Made by a program: the position numbers and the translations under genes | Part shown: positions 1 through 9,578 of the stretch, one piece after another | Layout: every line of letters starts with the position of its first letter | How positions within the stretch are numbered: the stretch's first letter is position 1 | DNA from: Symsagittifera roscoffensis | Taxonomy: Eukaryota > Xenacoelomorpha > Acoela > Convolutidae | Assembly: GCF_963678635.1 (NCBI RefSeq) | Contig: NC_087065.1 | Location: 28,787,254 to 28,851,253, forward strand | Length of the DNA stretch: 64,000 nt | Direction of reading: 5' to 3' | The notes under the pieces: model-generated | Told to the model about the DNA's origin: nothing | Databases searched by the model: none | What the model saw: only the letters and a program-made list of their open reading frames with translations

Positions 1-1163
1 GGAAGAATCAGTGACTAAGGCCACTGTATGAGCAAAGAGCCAGACTACTCATTAAGTAATAACCGGCACACAGTAGAATTTGGGGATTTTGCTGAAAGAT
101 GGCGGTGCGTGATAGCAAGAGACTGGGAATTGGCTCCCAGTCAAAGTAGCTTGCTGTGTGGGTGTTGATAGCAAGAAAGAATCGGTGGTGGATGATAGTA
201 AGAGAGACAAACCTAGCCTAATAGATGAACAAATATGAACAAATAAGAATAGATGGACTGGTTGGATGGTTAAATTTATGGATTGTTCAATTGCTGTTTG
301 GATGGGTGAGCGACTGAATGAACTGGCGTTTGAAACAATTGATGAACGGATAACGGTACAACGAATGGATGGCCGGATGGATTGTTAGACGGAAACCAGG
401 AGAGATGAAAACATTCATGGATGTAAAGAAGAATCAATAGCCGGACAATTGTGCTTATGTGTAACTGAATAGGCGGATGGCTGGATATAATGCTGACTCA
501 TAGTATGACTGGCTGGAAGCATAGGTTGTCAAATGGAGGGATGACTCGACGGGTGGCCTAATGATTTGGTTGCAAAGTTAATTGATGGCTTCATAGATGA
601 ATGATTTCATGGATGGTCCAGAATGATGATCTTTCCAGAAATAAGGATTGACAGGTTGATGATCTTTCATGATTATATGGGCGGTGATGCATGGCCGTTC
701 TTAGTTAGTGGAGTGATCTGTCTGGTTAACTCCGATAACGAACGAGATCTTGATCATCTAAATAGTGCCATTTTCGTTAAAGTATTGGTTACTTCTTAGA
801 GGTACTATGTACAATTAAATAGCATACGTGAAGTAAGGCTATAACAGGTCTGTGATGCCCTTAGATGTCCTGAACTGCATGCGCGCTACACTGGTGAATT
901 TAAATTGAGAGATAACCTTGGTCTATTTGGTCCGGGTAATCACCTAAAATTCATGAGCGTGAAGGGGATTGAATGTTGTAATTTGCAATCGTGAACCAGG
1001 AATTCCTTGTACTCGGTAATCAACAACTACTGGGGATTACGTCCCTGCCCCTTGTACACACCGCCCGTCGCTACTACTGATTGGATGTTTAAGCAAGAAT
1101 TGCTGAAGCCTGTCGCTGAGACTTCGCTCCTGGCAATAGGTGGAAGCGGTTCGAGCTTAATTG

Positions 1164-1194
<31 letters not shown>

Positions 1195-1826
1195 TCGTAG
1201 GGGAATCTGCGGAAGAATCAGTGACTAAGGCCATTGTATGAGCGAAGAGCCAGACTACTCATTAAGTAATAACCGGCACACAGTAGAATTTGGGGATTTT
1301 GCTGAAAGATGGCGGTGCGTGATAGCAAGAGACTGGGAATTGGCTCCCAGTCAAAGTAGCTTGCTGTGTGGGTGTTGATAGCAAGAAAGAGTCGGTGGTG
1401 GATGATAGTAAGAGAGACAAACCTAGCCTAATAGATGAACAAATATGAACAAATAAGAATGGATGGACTGGTTGGATGGTTAAATTTATGGATTGTTCAA
1501 TTGCTGTTTGGATGGGTGAGCGGCTGAATGAACTGGCGTTTGAAACAATTGATGAACGGATAACGGTACAACGAATGGATGGCCGGATGGATTGTTAGAA
1601 GGAAACCGGGAGAGATGAAAACATTCATGGATGTAAAGATGAACCAATAGCCGGACAATTGTGCTTATGTGTAACTAAATATGCGGATGGCTGGATATAA
1701 TGCTGACTCATAGTATGACTGGCTGTAAGCATAGGTTGTCAAATGGAGGGATGGGTCGACGGGAGGCCTAATGATTTGGTTGCAAAGTTAATGGATGGCT
1801 TCATAGATGGATGATTTCATGGATTG
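1..1826 (+). repeat. 1,210-bp chimeric rDNA tandem unit (ITS1 part + 18S 3' part), about 1.5 copies visible
   Basis: Position 1 matches position 1,211, and the match continues to about 616/1,826 with only scattered substitutions (for example cactgtatgagc against cattgtatgagc). Between them lies an 18S 3' end. The repeating unit is therefore about 606 bases of ITS1 followed by about 604 bases of 18S 3' end, with no 5.8S, 28S or 18S 5' part. The window begins with ggaagaatca, the last ten bases of 18S, so the array probably continues to the left. The two copies diverge abruptly after tcatggat (about 616 and 1,826). Confidence 0.85.
618..1220 (+). rRNA. 18S (small subunit) rRNA 3' fragment, probably a pseudogene
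   Basis: The stretch contains several universal SSU landmarks in order: aaggattgacagg, gcatggccgttcttagtt, ccgataacgaacgaga, aggtctgtgatgccc, ttgtacacaccgcccgtcgc, and agtaaaagtcgtaacaagg near 1,190. Only about the last third of an 18S gene is present. It is fused directly to ITS1-like DNA at about 618, where a small local duplication (atgatctttccaga) marks the joint. The nearly invariant 3' end reads ggttttcgtaggggaatctgc instead of the usual ggtttccgtaggtgaacctgc. The region near 865-890 shows CpG-decay-like changes. Truncation, fusion and these substitutions argue for a non-functional rDNA fragment. An unusually divergent lineage is the alternative. Confidence 0.9.
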
Positions 1827-2290
1827 CTGGCTGGCTGGATGCTTGGAAACACGAAAAAATGATTCGAGGGATCATTAGCTTGATATCTTGCTTGTTAGAT
1901 GGATGGATGGATGATGGATGGTTGTTAGGATTGCAGGCTGGATGGGTGGTTGTTAAAATGTTTGGATGGTTTGATGGATGAAAAATTTGTTGAATCCCTA
2001 GATGGTTAGATAGATAGAAGGACGAGTAGATGAAGATATGATTGAATGGATAGTTGAAAACCAGATAGATGGTTCGAGGGATGGATGGCTTGGTGTTTTG
2101 CTGGTTAGATGGATGAATGGATGACGATCGACTGCATTGATAGATACTTGATGAATGAATAGAGGAACGGGTGATTGGATGGTTGCTTAGATAGATTGAT
2201 CGATAGGTGGATGGCTAGATCAAAGATCGGTTTGGTTGATGGATAGCTTGATCAATAGACAGATAGATTACTGGACGAAAGTACGATTGT
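1221..2290 (+). other. ITS1-like spacer downstream of the 18S 3' end
   Basis: This DNA directly follows the 18S 3' end, as ITS1 does in rDNA. Its first ~606 bases repeat positions 11-616. No 5.8S gene is recognisable before the sequence changes character at about 2,290, so this spacer is also truncated. From about 1,830 it consists largely of short GGAT/GATG-type repeats. Confidence 0.6.
1880..2265 (+). repeat. Degenerate GGAT/GATG tetranucleotide repeat
   Basis: The stretch is dominated by variants of ggatggatgg, gatagatag and gatggttg with frequent substitutions. It has the look of expanded simple sequence inside an rDNA spacer. The same motif is sparser at 230-620 and 1,440-1,830. No coding potential is seen. 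Confidence 0.7.
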
Positions 2291-2696
2291 TCAAAAGTTT
2301 AACGGAATGCGAGAAAAATTGTATGAATGCATGAATGGGCTCCAATTTGCCTCGAGTTGTGCTGTTTTACTTTGGTATTCCTGTGACATTCGACCAGAAT
2401 GTATCAAAATGCAGTTCGAATTCGAATTATTGTTATGACATCTGTCTGAGAAGATTAACGGTTTTAACGAATTAGTGGTGCTAGTTGGACGATTGAACGA
2501 ATCAGGAATGGCTAATTTGACCTGACATGCTAATTTTTAAAGTTTCGATTTGGGCGTGAAGGACACCTAACGATTTTATTTTTTGCGACAACTGAAAACT
2601 GCGAAAAGACAGAAAAACAATATTCTGAGATACAAAAGAGTCGGACGAAAAACAACGACGAACTGAGAAAACATAGTGATTCACAACCCTTCCGAG

Positions 2697-2728
2697 TTGT
2701 AACGATTGTACCGCTACAATCGTTACAA
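2697..2728 (+). other. 14-bp perfect hairpin in the leader of element A
   Basis: The arms ttgtaacgattgta and tacaatcgttacaa are exact inverse complements separated by the loop ccgc. About 30 bases on lies a second small palindrome, tgggacgacgtccca. The same place in copy B (about 26,834-26,865) keeps the layout, but its left arm has two changes that break pairs. A folded signal in the retroelement RNA is possible; its role is unknown. Confidence 0.7.
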
Positions 2729-4611
2729 AGCAATTCCCGAGAACCAGGAAAGGTGTTGGGACGACGTCCCAGCCTTCCGGAAAGAGACAAGAGAGCTCTT
2801 CGTCCAGATTCAAGAATCCGGAAGGGTCTCGTGAGAATACTTAAATATAATTTTAACAACTTTTAGCTTCCCGGATTGTCTTGAGTTGAGTTTAATTAAT
2901 ACTAGATTCAATTTCAGTATATGAGAAGCTAAGAATTGAGGGAAAGGGTTGACCCTTCTCCAATGGGAATGATGATTTTTCTCTACTGAACAAAAACAAT
3001 AGTATAATAATAAACAAGTACTAGCCCTGTTTTTAAGATTTGACCTCGTGGTCTGGGGATACTGAGACCCGACCATGAGCTCACTATTTTCGTACGTAAT
3101 TACGTTAATCTGAGCGTTCTGGCTGAAGCCGGAAGCAGTAACGTTTTTGTCGACCCGATGTTTAAAGGACCACACAAAAAACTTGGCCGTCCTGTCGTAC
3201 CCTGAGAAGTTTGTGACCAAAAATACTTAAAGATATACAAGAAACCAAACAAAAATTAGTATTGTACCTAAGATTAAACAAAAAACGAAAAAACCGAAAA
3301 AACCAAAAACAGTAAAAAGTAAAAAAAAAATCAGTAGAAATCATCGCCCCAGACGAGATGCGATCCGACGCTCCCGTTTGTTGTTGTTAGATACATTATT
3401 GTTACAAGCATTTATATCAGTCAGGATTGTTACGATCAAATTTGTGGCCCGTTTCTTGTGCTTGTACTGTAGGATTATTTAGGTATTTTAGCAGGTTAAT
3501 GCTAATTTGCGCTCAACTCAATCCGGAAGGGTATCGGGATTAGAAAAGAAGACTGATCCAGCAAGCAGTGCAAGGAGCGACAAAAAGGTGCTCAAGGACA
3601 ACAAATATCGACTGTTGGGTATCGTTAGCGAGTTTTGTATCCCTTTTGGTACAAAAAAGTAAGATATCAATCTGCGGGGGGGCTCGACAGTGACTGCGCT
3701 GTTTTGACCCCTCGCCGAATTATGAATTTCCGTGTTAAGCACCTTAATTCGGCTATTGAACAAACCCAGAGGGGTATAATATTACTAGTATTACTGTTTA
3801 TACAGGCTATATTAATACTCCTATACCGTTTTTCAGTGAAAAACACAGTCAGCAGACAGTATTTTAGGGTCAAAATAGCAATATTTTGATCCCCCCACAA
3901 ATGGCGATTTTTGAGATATCGATATTTTTGGAAACGGAAAAAAAAACGCAAAATTAGTGAGTTACAATGTAACTGTACTAGTATAATAGGTAGAACCGAT
4001 TGAGTTTAGTTCAGAAGTGGTTGGAACTAATTGGATAGCAAAAACCGAATTTTTTGATTTTTGAAAAAACAAAACGCTACAAATTAAAAAAAAATTTTGT
4101 AATTTTTGGGTTAGGACAGTAAAACGTGTTGTTCGAGCAACGTTCGCTAGTGAATCGACAGGTTTTAAAACCCATTTGCCGATAACCTTCCGGGTTACAG
4201 TGAAATCGGACTTAACATGTTTGATTTAGTGGATTTATCAATCCGGAAGGGTCCAAATAGCATTGTTTTTGGCAAATTTTTTTTAACTGGAACGTTTTAG
4301 ATTGGGTCTTTTGCACTGAACTAGAAGAGTATAGGCCTTTTGAGCTCGGATCAATAATTTGTAGGTAAAAAAGATCAAATTTGTTTCCCGAAGAACCCAG
4401 AAACCATAGTCGAGTCGAAACTAGGCTAGTTACAAGACCCTTCACAGTTGAGTAGAATAGCAAAATAAGAGGCTTAGCTTCGATCCGAAAGGGTCTAGGG
4501 ACGGAAAATACAGCCTTCCTATTTAGTTCTTACAGCATAATAGCATCGGAGAACGTATCCTGAAGGGTATAGGGTGAAATTTTTAAAAGTCCCGGAAAAA
4601 CTATTTTTACA

Positions 4612-4846
4612 AACCCGGAGAAGTCCCAATCCGGAAGGGTCCTATGTTTGTCAATTTGGAAATGTCCCAAGTTTGCCAATCCGAAGGGTCCTGTTTTTGC
4701 CAATCCGGAAGGGTCCTTTTTTTGCCAACCCGGAGGGGTCCTGTTTTTGCCAATCCGGAGGGGTCCTATTTTGCCAATCCGGAGGGGTCCAAATTTAGCC
4801 AATTCGGAAGGGTCCTCTTTTTCACTAATCCGGAGGGGTCCTTTTT
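4612..4846 (+). repeat. 25-bp minisatellite, about 9-10 units, in the leader of element A
   Basis: The unit is about 25 bp, with core ccaatccggaagggtcct followed by a T-rich spacer and g. Units vary between 24 and 26 bp, and ggagggg replaces ggaaggg in several. Because 25 is not a multiple of three, the open frames crossing it (Pro-Asn-Pro-Glu-Gly style) are artefacts. Single copies of the core also occur at about 2,812, 3,521, 4,240 and 4,480, so the motif is scattered through the whole leader. Confidence 0.9.
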
Positions 4847-5808
4847 AATCAAAATTTTGGTAGACAAAAGAAAAGTAAACAGTAGAGAACATTAGGTTTT
4901 AAGGTGTCAGGCTTGAAACTTGTGACTGCACTGGTATCTTGCCTTTTAAAGAAACCGGAGTAAGACAAAAAAGGTCTGAACCGGGATATTCGCGACACTA
5001 ATTCTAAATTGAATAAATGTTTGTCACTGATTTGTGTGGATTAAAAACCAAATCAATTTTTGGAAAGGTGATTGCCTTGAGGATTTTAGTAGACCGAGCT
5101 CGGGAAATCCGAAGGCAGATAGGTAACACAAGATTTGGTGGGTACAATAGATTTCCACTTGAGAAAATTACTGCCTTCAAGTTTTGTCAGTTTGACGCTG
5201 CACCAAACGGGGAAAGTTCTTTCTTTATAGACAAGTTCGACACTCGTATTCGACTAACTTAAGTACAAAACACACGTTTTTCATTGAGAATATATATTAA
5301 TATTTATATATTTTTTTCGCTTCATTTTTGGTTTTAAATCAAAAATATCTGTTCTTGATTGGGTAGTGAGTACACTATCTTTCATAAATACTGATATCAT
5401 CTGACTGTGCTATCTTCATATAATTACAACCAATAATCGATTGTTGTGAATAAAATGTATATACGCTGTACTGTGATAACAAACAAGGATTCGTGGTCAC
5501 TATTGAAGTGAAACTTTAGGAATTTATTGTGTTGTGATATTATTATCAGTAGTCAAACAATAAGGAGAGTAGAAATCGAATTGAATGTATAAGCAGTAAG
5601 AAGTGATAAATCGAAAATAAGTCTAGACAAGTCAAGGATACCCAAACTAAATGCTAGCTCTAGGCAATTCATACCTGAGAAACAAAGAAAAGCAATGAAC
5701 GACCCTTTTCTGGAAAGGATCACAAGGACCCGGCCCAACAAAGGGAAGAAAGTTTCAGGCGGAGTGGTTGAAACCAGGAGTTAAAAGTCCTCAGAAGGAC
5801 AAAACGCA

Positions 5809-6657
5809 ATGCTAGAAGTAGAGGTCCATCCTGACCCGGCCATGGATGAGAACCGGGAGGGACATGGACCGGAAGGGAGTGGAAACAGAAGATTGGCGAG
5901 TGAATCTACTCCGGTGGAACAAGGCCAAGATTTTGCCACTTCCACCGGGACTTTAGACCGAGAAGAGATGTCGGAACTGTCCGACATCTCTACTGAAAAC
6001 GTGGCGACTACACGATCACCCACAGACAACACGATGAAAAGAGTGAAGAACACTTTGGAAAACTTCTTTCCATTTACCATGGGAACGGGTACAGGCGATG
6101 AAGCAGAAACCCAGGAGGAGGAGGAGGAGGACGATGACGAGCAAGATGACTTCGGATCTCAAGTCAGCCTCAATAGTTCGACTCAGGAGAATGATGCATA
6201 CACCAATAGAGAGACTGGCTCTATGGACCGAATTGGTGTGGTCAGGACAATAGGCAAGACCACAAATGGATCAGGCCACTCAGGAGACTTTGTGACCATG
6301 AAGAATTTGGAGATGCGAACTGGGAAGAACAGAAACACAGGACTATGTAACCCTTCTGCAGATCCAGAAGTGGAACATGAGGAGACGTCGAGGCAGAGAA
6401 TCAAGACCAGAGTCTCGACCAGCACCAAGCTACCTGGAACCGATAGGGTGACACCACCACTTGTGACGCCAGTGTTGGACAACGGAGCATCAATCGAAGA
6501 AGCCTTGACTAACATAGTGGACAGCATAGGAGAACAGAATGAACACATGTCTTTAAGAATGAGTGAACTAGAAAGGGCTGTCCACGTCGAGAGAGAAACC
6601 TGCTGGAAGAGATCAACCGCAACAGACAAGAACTTAGCAGAAGCGAAAAACGCTTGA
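5809..6657 (+). CDS. Gag N-terminal segment of element A (acidic, low complexity)
   Basis: This is a 282-codon open frame within the gag pseudogene. Residues about 100-118 are almost entirely Glu and Asp, ending DDFGSQ. The block NFFPF just before the acidic run recurs in copy B (about 29,865) and, more distantly, as NFF in the A' gag (about 32,222), which shows all three are related. The C-terminal part (VDSIGEQNEHMSLRMSELER) begins the coiled coil. The frame then breaks at about 6,655, and the next segment continues one frame over with a 4-base overlap. The ATG at 5,809 is internal to the original gag and is probably not its start. Confidence 0.6.
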   Translation: MLEVEVHPDPAMDENREGHGPEGSGNRRLASESTPVEQGQDFATSTGTLDREEMSELSDISTENVATTRSPTDNTMKRVKNTLENFFPFTMGTGTGDEAETQEEEEEDDDEQDDFGSQVSLNSSTQENDAYTNRETGSMDRIGVVRTIGKTTNGSGHSGDFVTMKNLEMRTGKNRNTGLCNPSADPEVEHEETSRQRIKTRVSTSTKLPGTDRVTPPLVTPVLDNGASIEEALTNIVDSIGEQNEHMSLRMSELERAVHVERETCWKRSTATDKNLAEAKNA

Positions 6658-7294
6658 AGGAGAGAACAGATGAACACTTGGCCAAGAACTTGTCGCGAAT
6701 GACGAGCGTAGCTGATCAGAGAGAGTTACGGTTGAGAGATGAAATTGAGAAGTTGAGAATTGAACAAGAGCAGACTCATGGAATTCTTGACAAGAATATA
6801 GAATCGATGATGGAGAGGCGAACTCAGGCTATCATGGATAGGTTGGATCGGCTACTAGGAAGCAGGGGTGGACCAAAGACTGGGGAAAAAACTCAGGAGA
6901 ACCCAACAGGGAGCCGAGAGTGAACTTCAATGAACAACCAAATAGAAGAAGGACATATGGATCCACTAGAGGAAGGGGCAGTTCATCCAGCTATGCCACA
7001 GGGGACAATAGGCCACGAGGCCCAAACACCAGAGAAAGTTCAACTGGCAACAGACCGACCTCAAACGAACGACCGACGCAAGACGCACATGCGACTGGGA
7101 GATGTGATTCCATGAACTGGAGTCATGCGAATCAAGTAAGAAGTCATCCCAGCGAATCGAACAGGAGGGAAAACCCAGAGCCTCTCTCAGTGGGCAATGA
7201 TGCTCAAGCGGGGCATTCAAGGGACGCGACATCAATGACCACAACCTTTGAACCTGTGAACAAGAAAGGCTTTTTAAAAGCCAGGGTGCTATGA
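6654..7294 (+). CDS. Gag middle segment of element A: coiled coil and RG-rich region
   Basis: Two overlapping open pieces (6,654-6,923 and 6,920-7,294) carry the middle of gag. The first is a heptad-rich helix (LSRMTSVADQRELRLRDEIE and onward) ending in RLDRLLGSRGG. The second begins NFNEQPNRRRTYGSTRGRGS and is rich in Arg, Gly, Ser and Asn, resembling an RNA-binding, disordered stretch. The matching pieces in copy B (30,457-30,885) are in one frame, which shows that the break at 6,920 is specific to A. Confidence 0.6.
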
Positions 7295-7811
7295 AGACGA
7301 ATCTGATGGCTGTATTGATACCTGGATAGAGGTCATTAAACTGCATTTTGAAGAAGAGGACCTGACAGAAATAGAAGAATGCAGTGCGCTTACCAGTAAC
7401 CTGGAAGGGACAGCCCTAAACTGCGTGATGGCCAAAAAGCAGTACCAGCGGGACACTGCTGAGAAAATCTTTGAAATCTTGTTAAATCGTTTTGGCTCAG
7501 GGGTGCAAGGACACCAAGCGATGATGCGCATCGAGAAATGGAGGCAACGTGAAGACGAGACGATACACAAGTTTCTAGACGATATGGAGATGCTTCGATG
7601 GCGTAGCCAACCAGATGAGTCGAACAAAAGTATGAACCTGGCAGTAGCCTCAAAATTCATCAATGGTGTGAAGAATGATGAGCTTCGAACGATGTTAGCG
7701 ACACATTACACACCATTTTCAACCAATGCTAAAAACAGAAAGATAAACCCACCTAAATCTTCAAAGGTGACTTGTGTCAACCTTTTATTAGAAAAAACGT
7801 CTGGTACCTGA
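7287..7811 (+). CDS. Gypsy-type gag capsid segment of element A
   Basis: One frame is open from about 7,287 to the TGA at 7,809. It reads DESDGCIDTWIEVIKLHFEE, then NLEGTALNCVMAK, IFEILLNRFGSG, MRIEKWRQREDETIHKFLDD and FINGVKNDELRTML. This order of W...F, L-x-G-x-A, F...LL..F and the F-L-x(n)-L helix is typical of the retrotransposon gag capsid family of Ty3/gypsy elements. After about 7,710 the similarity to gag stops and the frame runs out in unrelated sequence. It is the best preserved protein domain of element A. Confidence 0.75.
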   Translation, partial: CYEDESDGCIDTWIEVIKLHFEEEDLTEIEECSALTSNLEGTALNCVMAKKQYQRDTAEKIFEILLNRFGSGVQGHQAMMRIEKWRQREDETIHKFLDDMEMLRWRSQPDESNKSMNLAVASKFINGVKNDELRTMLATHYTPFSTNAKNRKINPPKSSKVTCVNLLLEKTSGT

Positions 7812-9121
7812 TTGCCACGCGTCTTCCTCACCCCTGCTAGCAATCTTATGGGGTATCACAAAAACTGTCTACTTCCGTTCCCCCACCCTATCCGACCAGG
7901 ATACCTACCTCAATTCGATCTTAAACTTGGATATCTGCTTCTTATAATCAACGCGTGAAAGATTCTGATGTAACTACAACGGCGATGTCGATCAATTAGT
8001 TACTCTAATGTGTCCCTCCTTTTTACAATTTGCAACCGCCAACCTCTAACCTAACCAACCCCCCTTCTAACCTCCCCCCTGTTTAGCCCTCCCTTAAGCT
8101 CTGGGTGCTAAACCTCTCAAGAGAAAACCGTAGAGCCTGTTTCCAAGCTCTGCTCAAGTAAAAACGTTCCTCAAAACAATGGGATTCCGCTTATCCAATT
8201 TTACACTTATCTCCTATAATGTAATGTGGATTCTAACGATACCCGATTGAGCAACCAGAATACCTCTGTCTGTCCTCCTCTGGTTGTTCTAATTCCGCGC
8301 TGATTGTCTCCTTGATGTGTCCTGCACCTGATCACCAGCAGCAATTTCCCACTTGGCTGGTCAACCGCTCCAGTCAAGTCTCCTAATGGTCCAGCTAAGT
8401 CCCTGTGAACCACTTTCCTACTCGACTGGTCACCTCTTCCAGTTAAGTCTCCTAGTGGTCCAGCTAAGTTGCAAGCGTTCTGAAAACTCTTAACAACGCC
8501 CCACACTCGGGCACCTTATTAAATTGCTGAATTGATTGAAACGATCGGTCTTAATAAAACAGTATGGGTATACTATTTCATTAATATAAAGGCTTGATCC
8601 ACCTAATCTGGTGTCAAAGTCACTGTCATTTTTTGTTTTATCGTTTTCGTTCCTTTTTCTATTCTTTTTCGGTTTTTGTTTCGCTTTTTGACTTTTTGCT
8701 CGTTTTTAGTCCCCCTAATTAACCCCCCCCCCCCTTAATAGGTTAGCTAGGCCTCGTTCGGAGAGCGTTTACCAGGTAGTTTTCTTGAGTTTTCTTAAAA
8801 AGCTATCACGGTTCCACCGGAACGTTTGCACGCTCCCGCTGAACCGTACCACCGGTACTCTAGAATGGGTATGTAGCCCGGAGCTGTTTCAAGTGGGCTC
8901 GACTCCGTAGTCATGATGTCGTAAAAACACCCAAGAGCGCCATAAAAACACTATGTAACAGTCGGCTACTTAATTCACATATGAGGTTTTAAAAAAATAG
9001 GCCCTATAACCATTGGCTCAAGAGTCAGAGAACGTCCCAGTACTTAGGTCTCAAAATACCCAAAACACACGAAGGCGTTAAAAACAGGGTCGTAATAGTC
9101 CGTACAGTTACTTTTTATGGA
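7812..9121. other. Intergenic DNA between element A and the 5,256-bp array
   Basis: No convincing gene is visible. Contents in order: a pyrimidine-rich stretch with cccccctt-type runs (8,040-8,100), a ~62-bp imperfect direct repeat (8,337-8,469), T-rich DNA with a run of 12 C at 8,723-8,734, and a patch at 8,790-8,900 with several ccaccgg/ccggta words. The last bases before the array are ctttttatgga. Confidence 0.5.
8337..8469 (+). repeat. Short imperfect direct repeat, two copies
   Basis: The segment ending ctcctaatggtccagctaagt (8,337-8,401) is repeated imperfectly at 8,408-8,469, ending ctcctagtggtccagctaagt. Both are preceded by a ctggtca...ccagt block. No gene or known element is recognised. 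Confidence 0.65.
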
Positions 9122-9578
9122 TCAAACTAAAACTCTCCTTACCTCAACATAACAATCATAAAACATACCCAAGAAAACTAAATTGAGTACTCTCATATCG
9201 GCACACTCGAGAATTTGAGGTAACTAAATTAATAAGCAACTTGAGAATAAATAGGGAATTAAGTTTGATTCAATAAGTTCTAATCGAACAAGCTGAAGCT
9301 TGAGAATTGAGTTTTTGGTCTGGACCATTGGGAGACTTCGATTGTCTACCTTTCGACTGAAAGATCACTCTGGTCCAACTGAATATCGATGTCCTTTAGC
9401 TCGCGATTACTTTCTGTCTCCTGTCACGAATAAGACAGCTCTACTCTCCTTAAATTAAGTATCGGAATTTGCGAATAGCAATTTCCCGCTGCTAAATTTG
9501 ACCACTTTCCCGCGTTTGTAATTCGGTCGTTCTGATCTTGTATTTCTGAGATTTTCAGTTTTCGCGAGAAAGTTAAAC
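9122..9578. other. Noncoding head of the 5,256-bp unit (repeated at 14,378 and 19,634)
   Basis: About 457 bases of AT-richer DNA precede gene 1, with no sustained open frame in the plus direction. It contains several gagaatt/ttgag words and an aagctgaagctt palindrome-like patch near 9,290. If gene 1 was ever transcribed from its own promoter, the signal would lie here, but none can be recognised. The joint between units falls at its left edge, so in copies 2 and 3 it directly follows the truncated gene 2. Confidence 0.5.

Larger units (their letters stand above)
2385..7811 (+). mobile_element. LTR retroelement copy A (gypsy-type), leader plus gag, no pol
   Basis: From about 2,385 to 7,360 this DNA matches 26,512-31,221 (copy B) at many points in the same order: a hairpin after tccgagttgtaac, a gacctcgtggtctggggatactgagaccc block (3,042 and 27,182), a 25-bp minisatellite, and gag. 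Copy A keeps more of gag than B does but has no protease, RT or integrase. The 3' part and any 3' LTR are gone, so exact LTR limits cannot be set. An AT-rich block at 5,280-5,560 with aataaaatgta looks like an LTR end or polyadenylation region. Between 3,160 and 4,200 there is AT-rich leader DNA with no gene. Confidence 0.75.
5764..7811 (+). pseudogene. gag: gag of element A, decayed
   Basis: Gag coats the retroelement RNA and forms particles. In copy B the protein starts MVETRSQKS. Here the same place (5,764) reads GTG, and the seventh codon is TAA, so the natural start is lost. Parts in order: an acidic N-terminal region (5,809-6,657, with a Glu/Asp run near 6,110), a coiled coil (6,654-6,923), an RG/Ser-rich stretch (6,920-7,294), and a gypsy-type capsid (7,287-7,710) with the usual W-x(5)-F spacing. 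The parts lie in different frames, so at least three frameshifts separate them. No zinc knuckle follows and there is no pol. Identification as gypsy gag rests on the capsid pattern and layout, not on a database search. Confidence 0.75.

Noticed and set aside
4574-4895. Overlapping open frames on both strands rich in Gly-Pro, Pro-Glu-Gly-Ser and similar motifs
   Set aside because: They are created by the 25-bp minisatellite. The unit length is not a multiple of three, and all frames look alike.
5280-5560. Exact LTR end and primer-binding site for element A (tggtcactattgaag)
   Set aside because: There is no second LTR for comparison, and copy B lacks the TGG at the matching place, so the border cannot be fixed.
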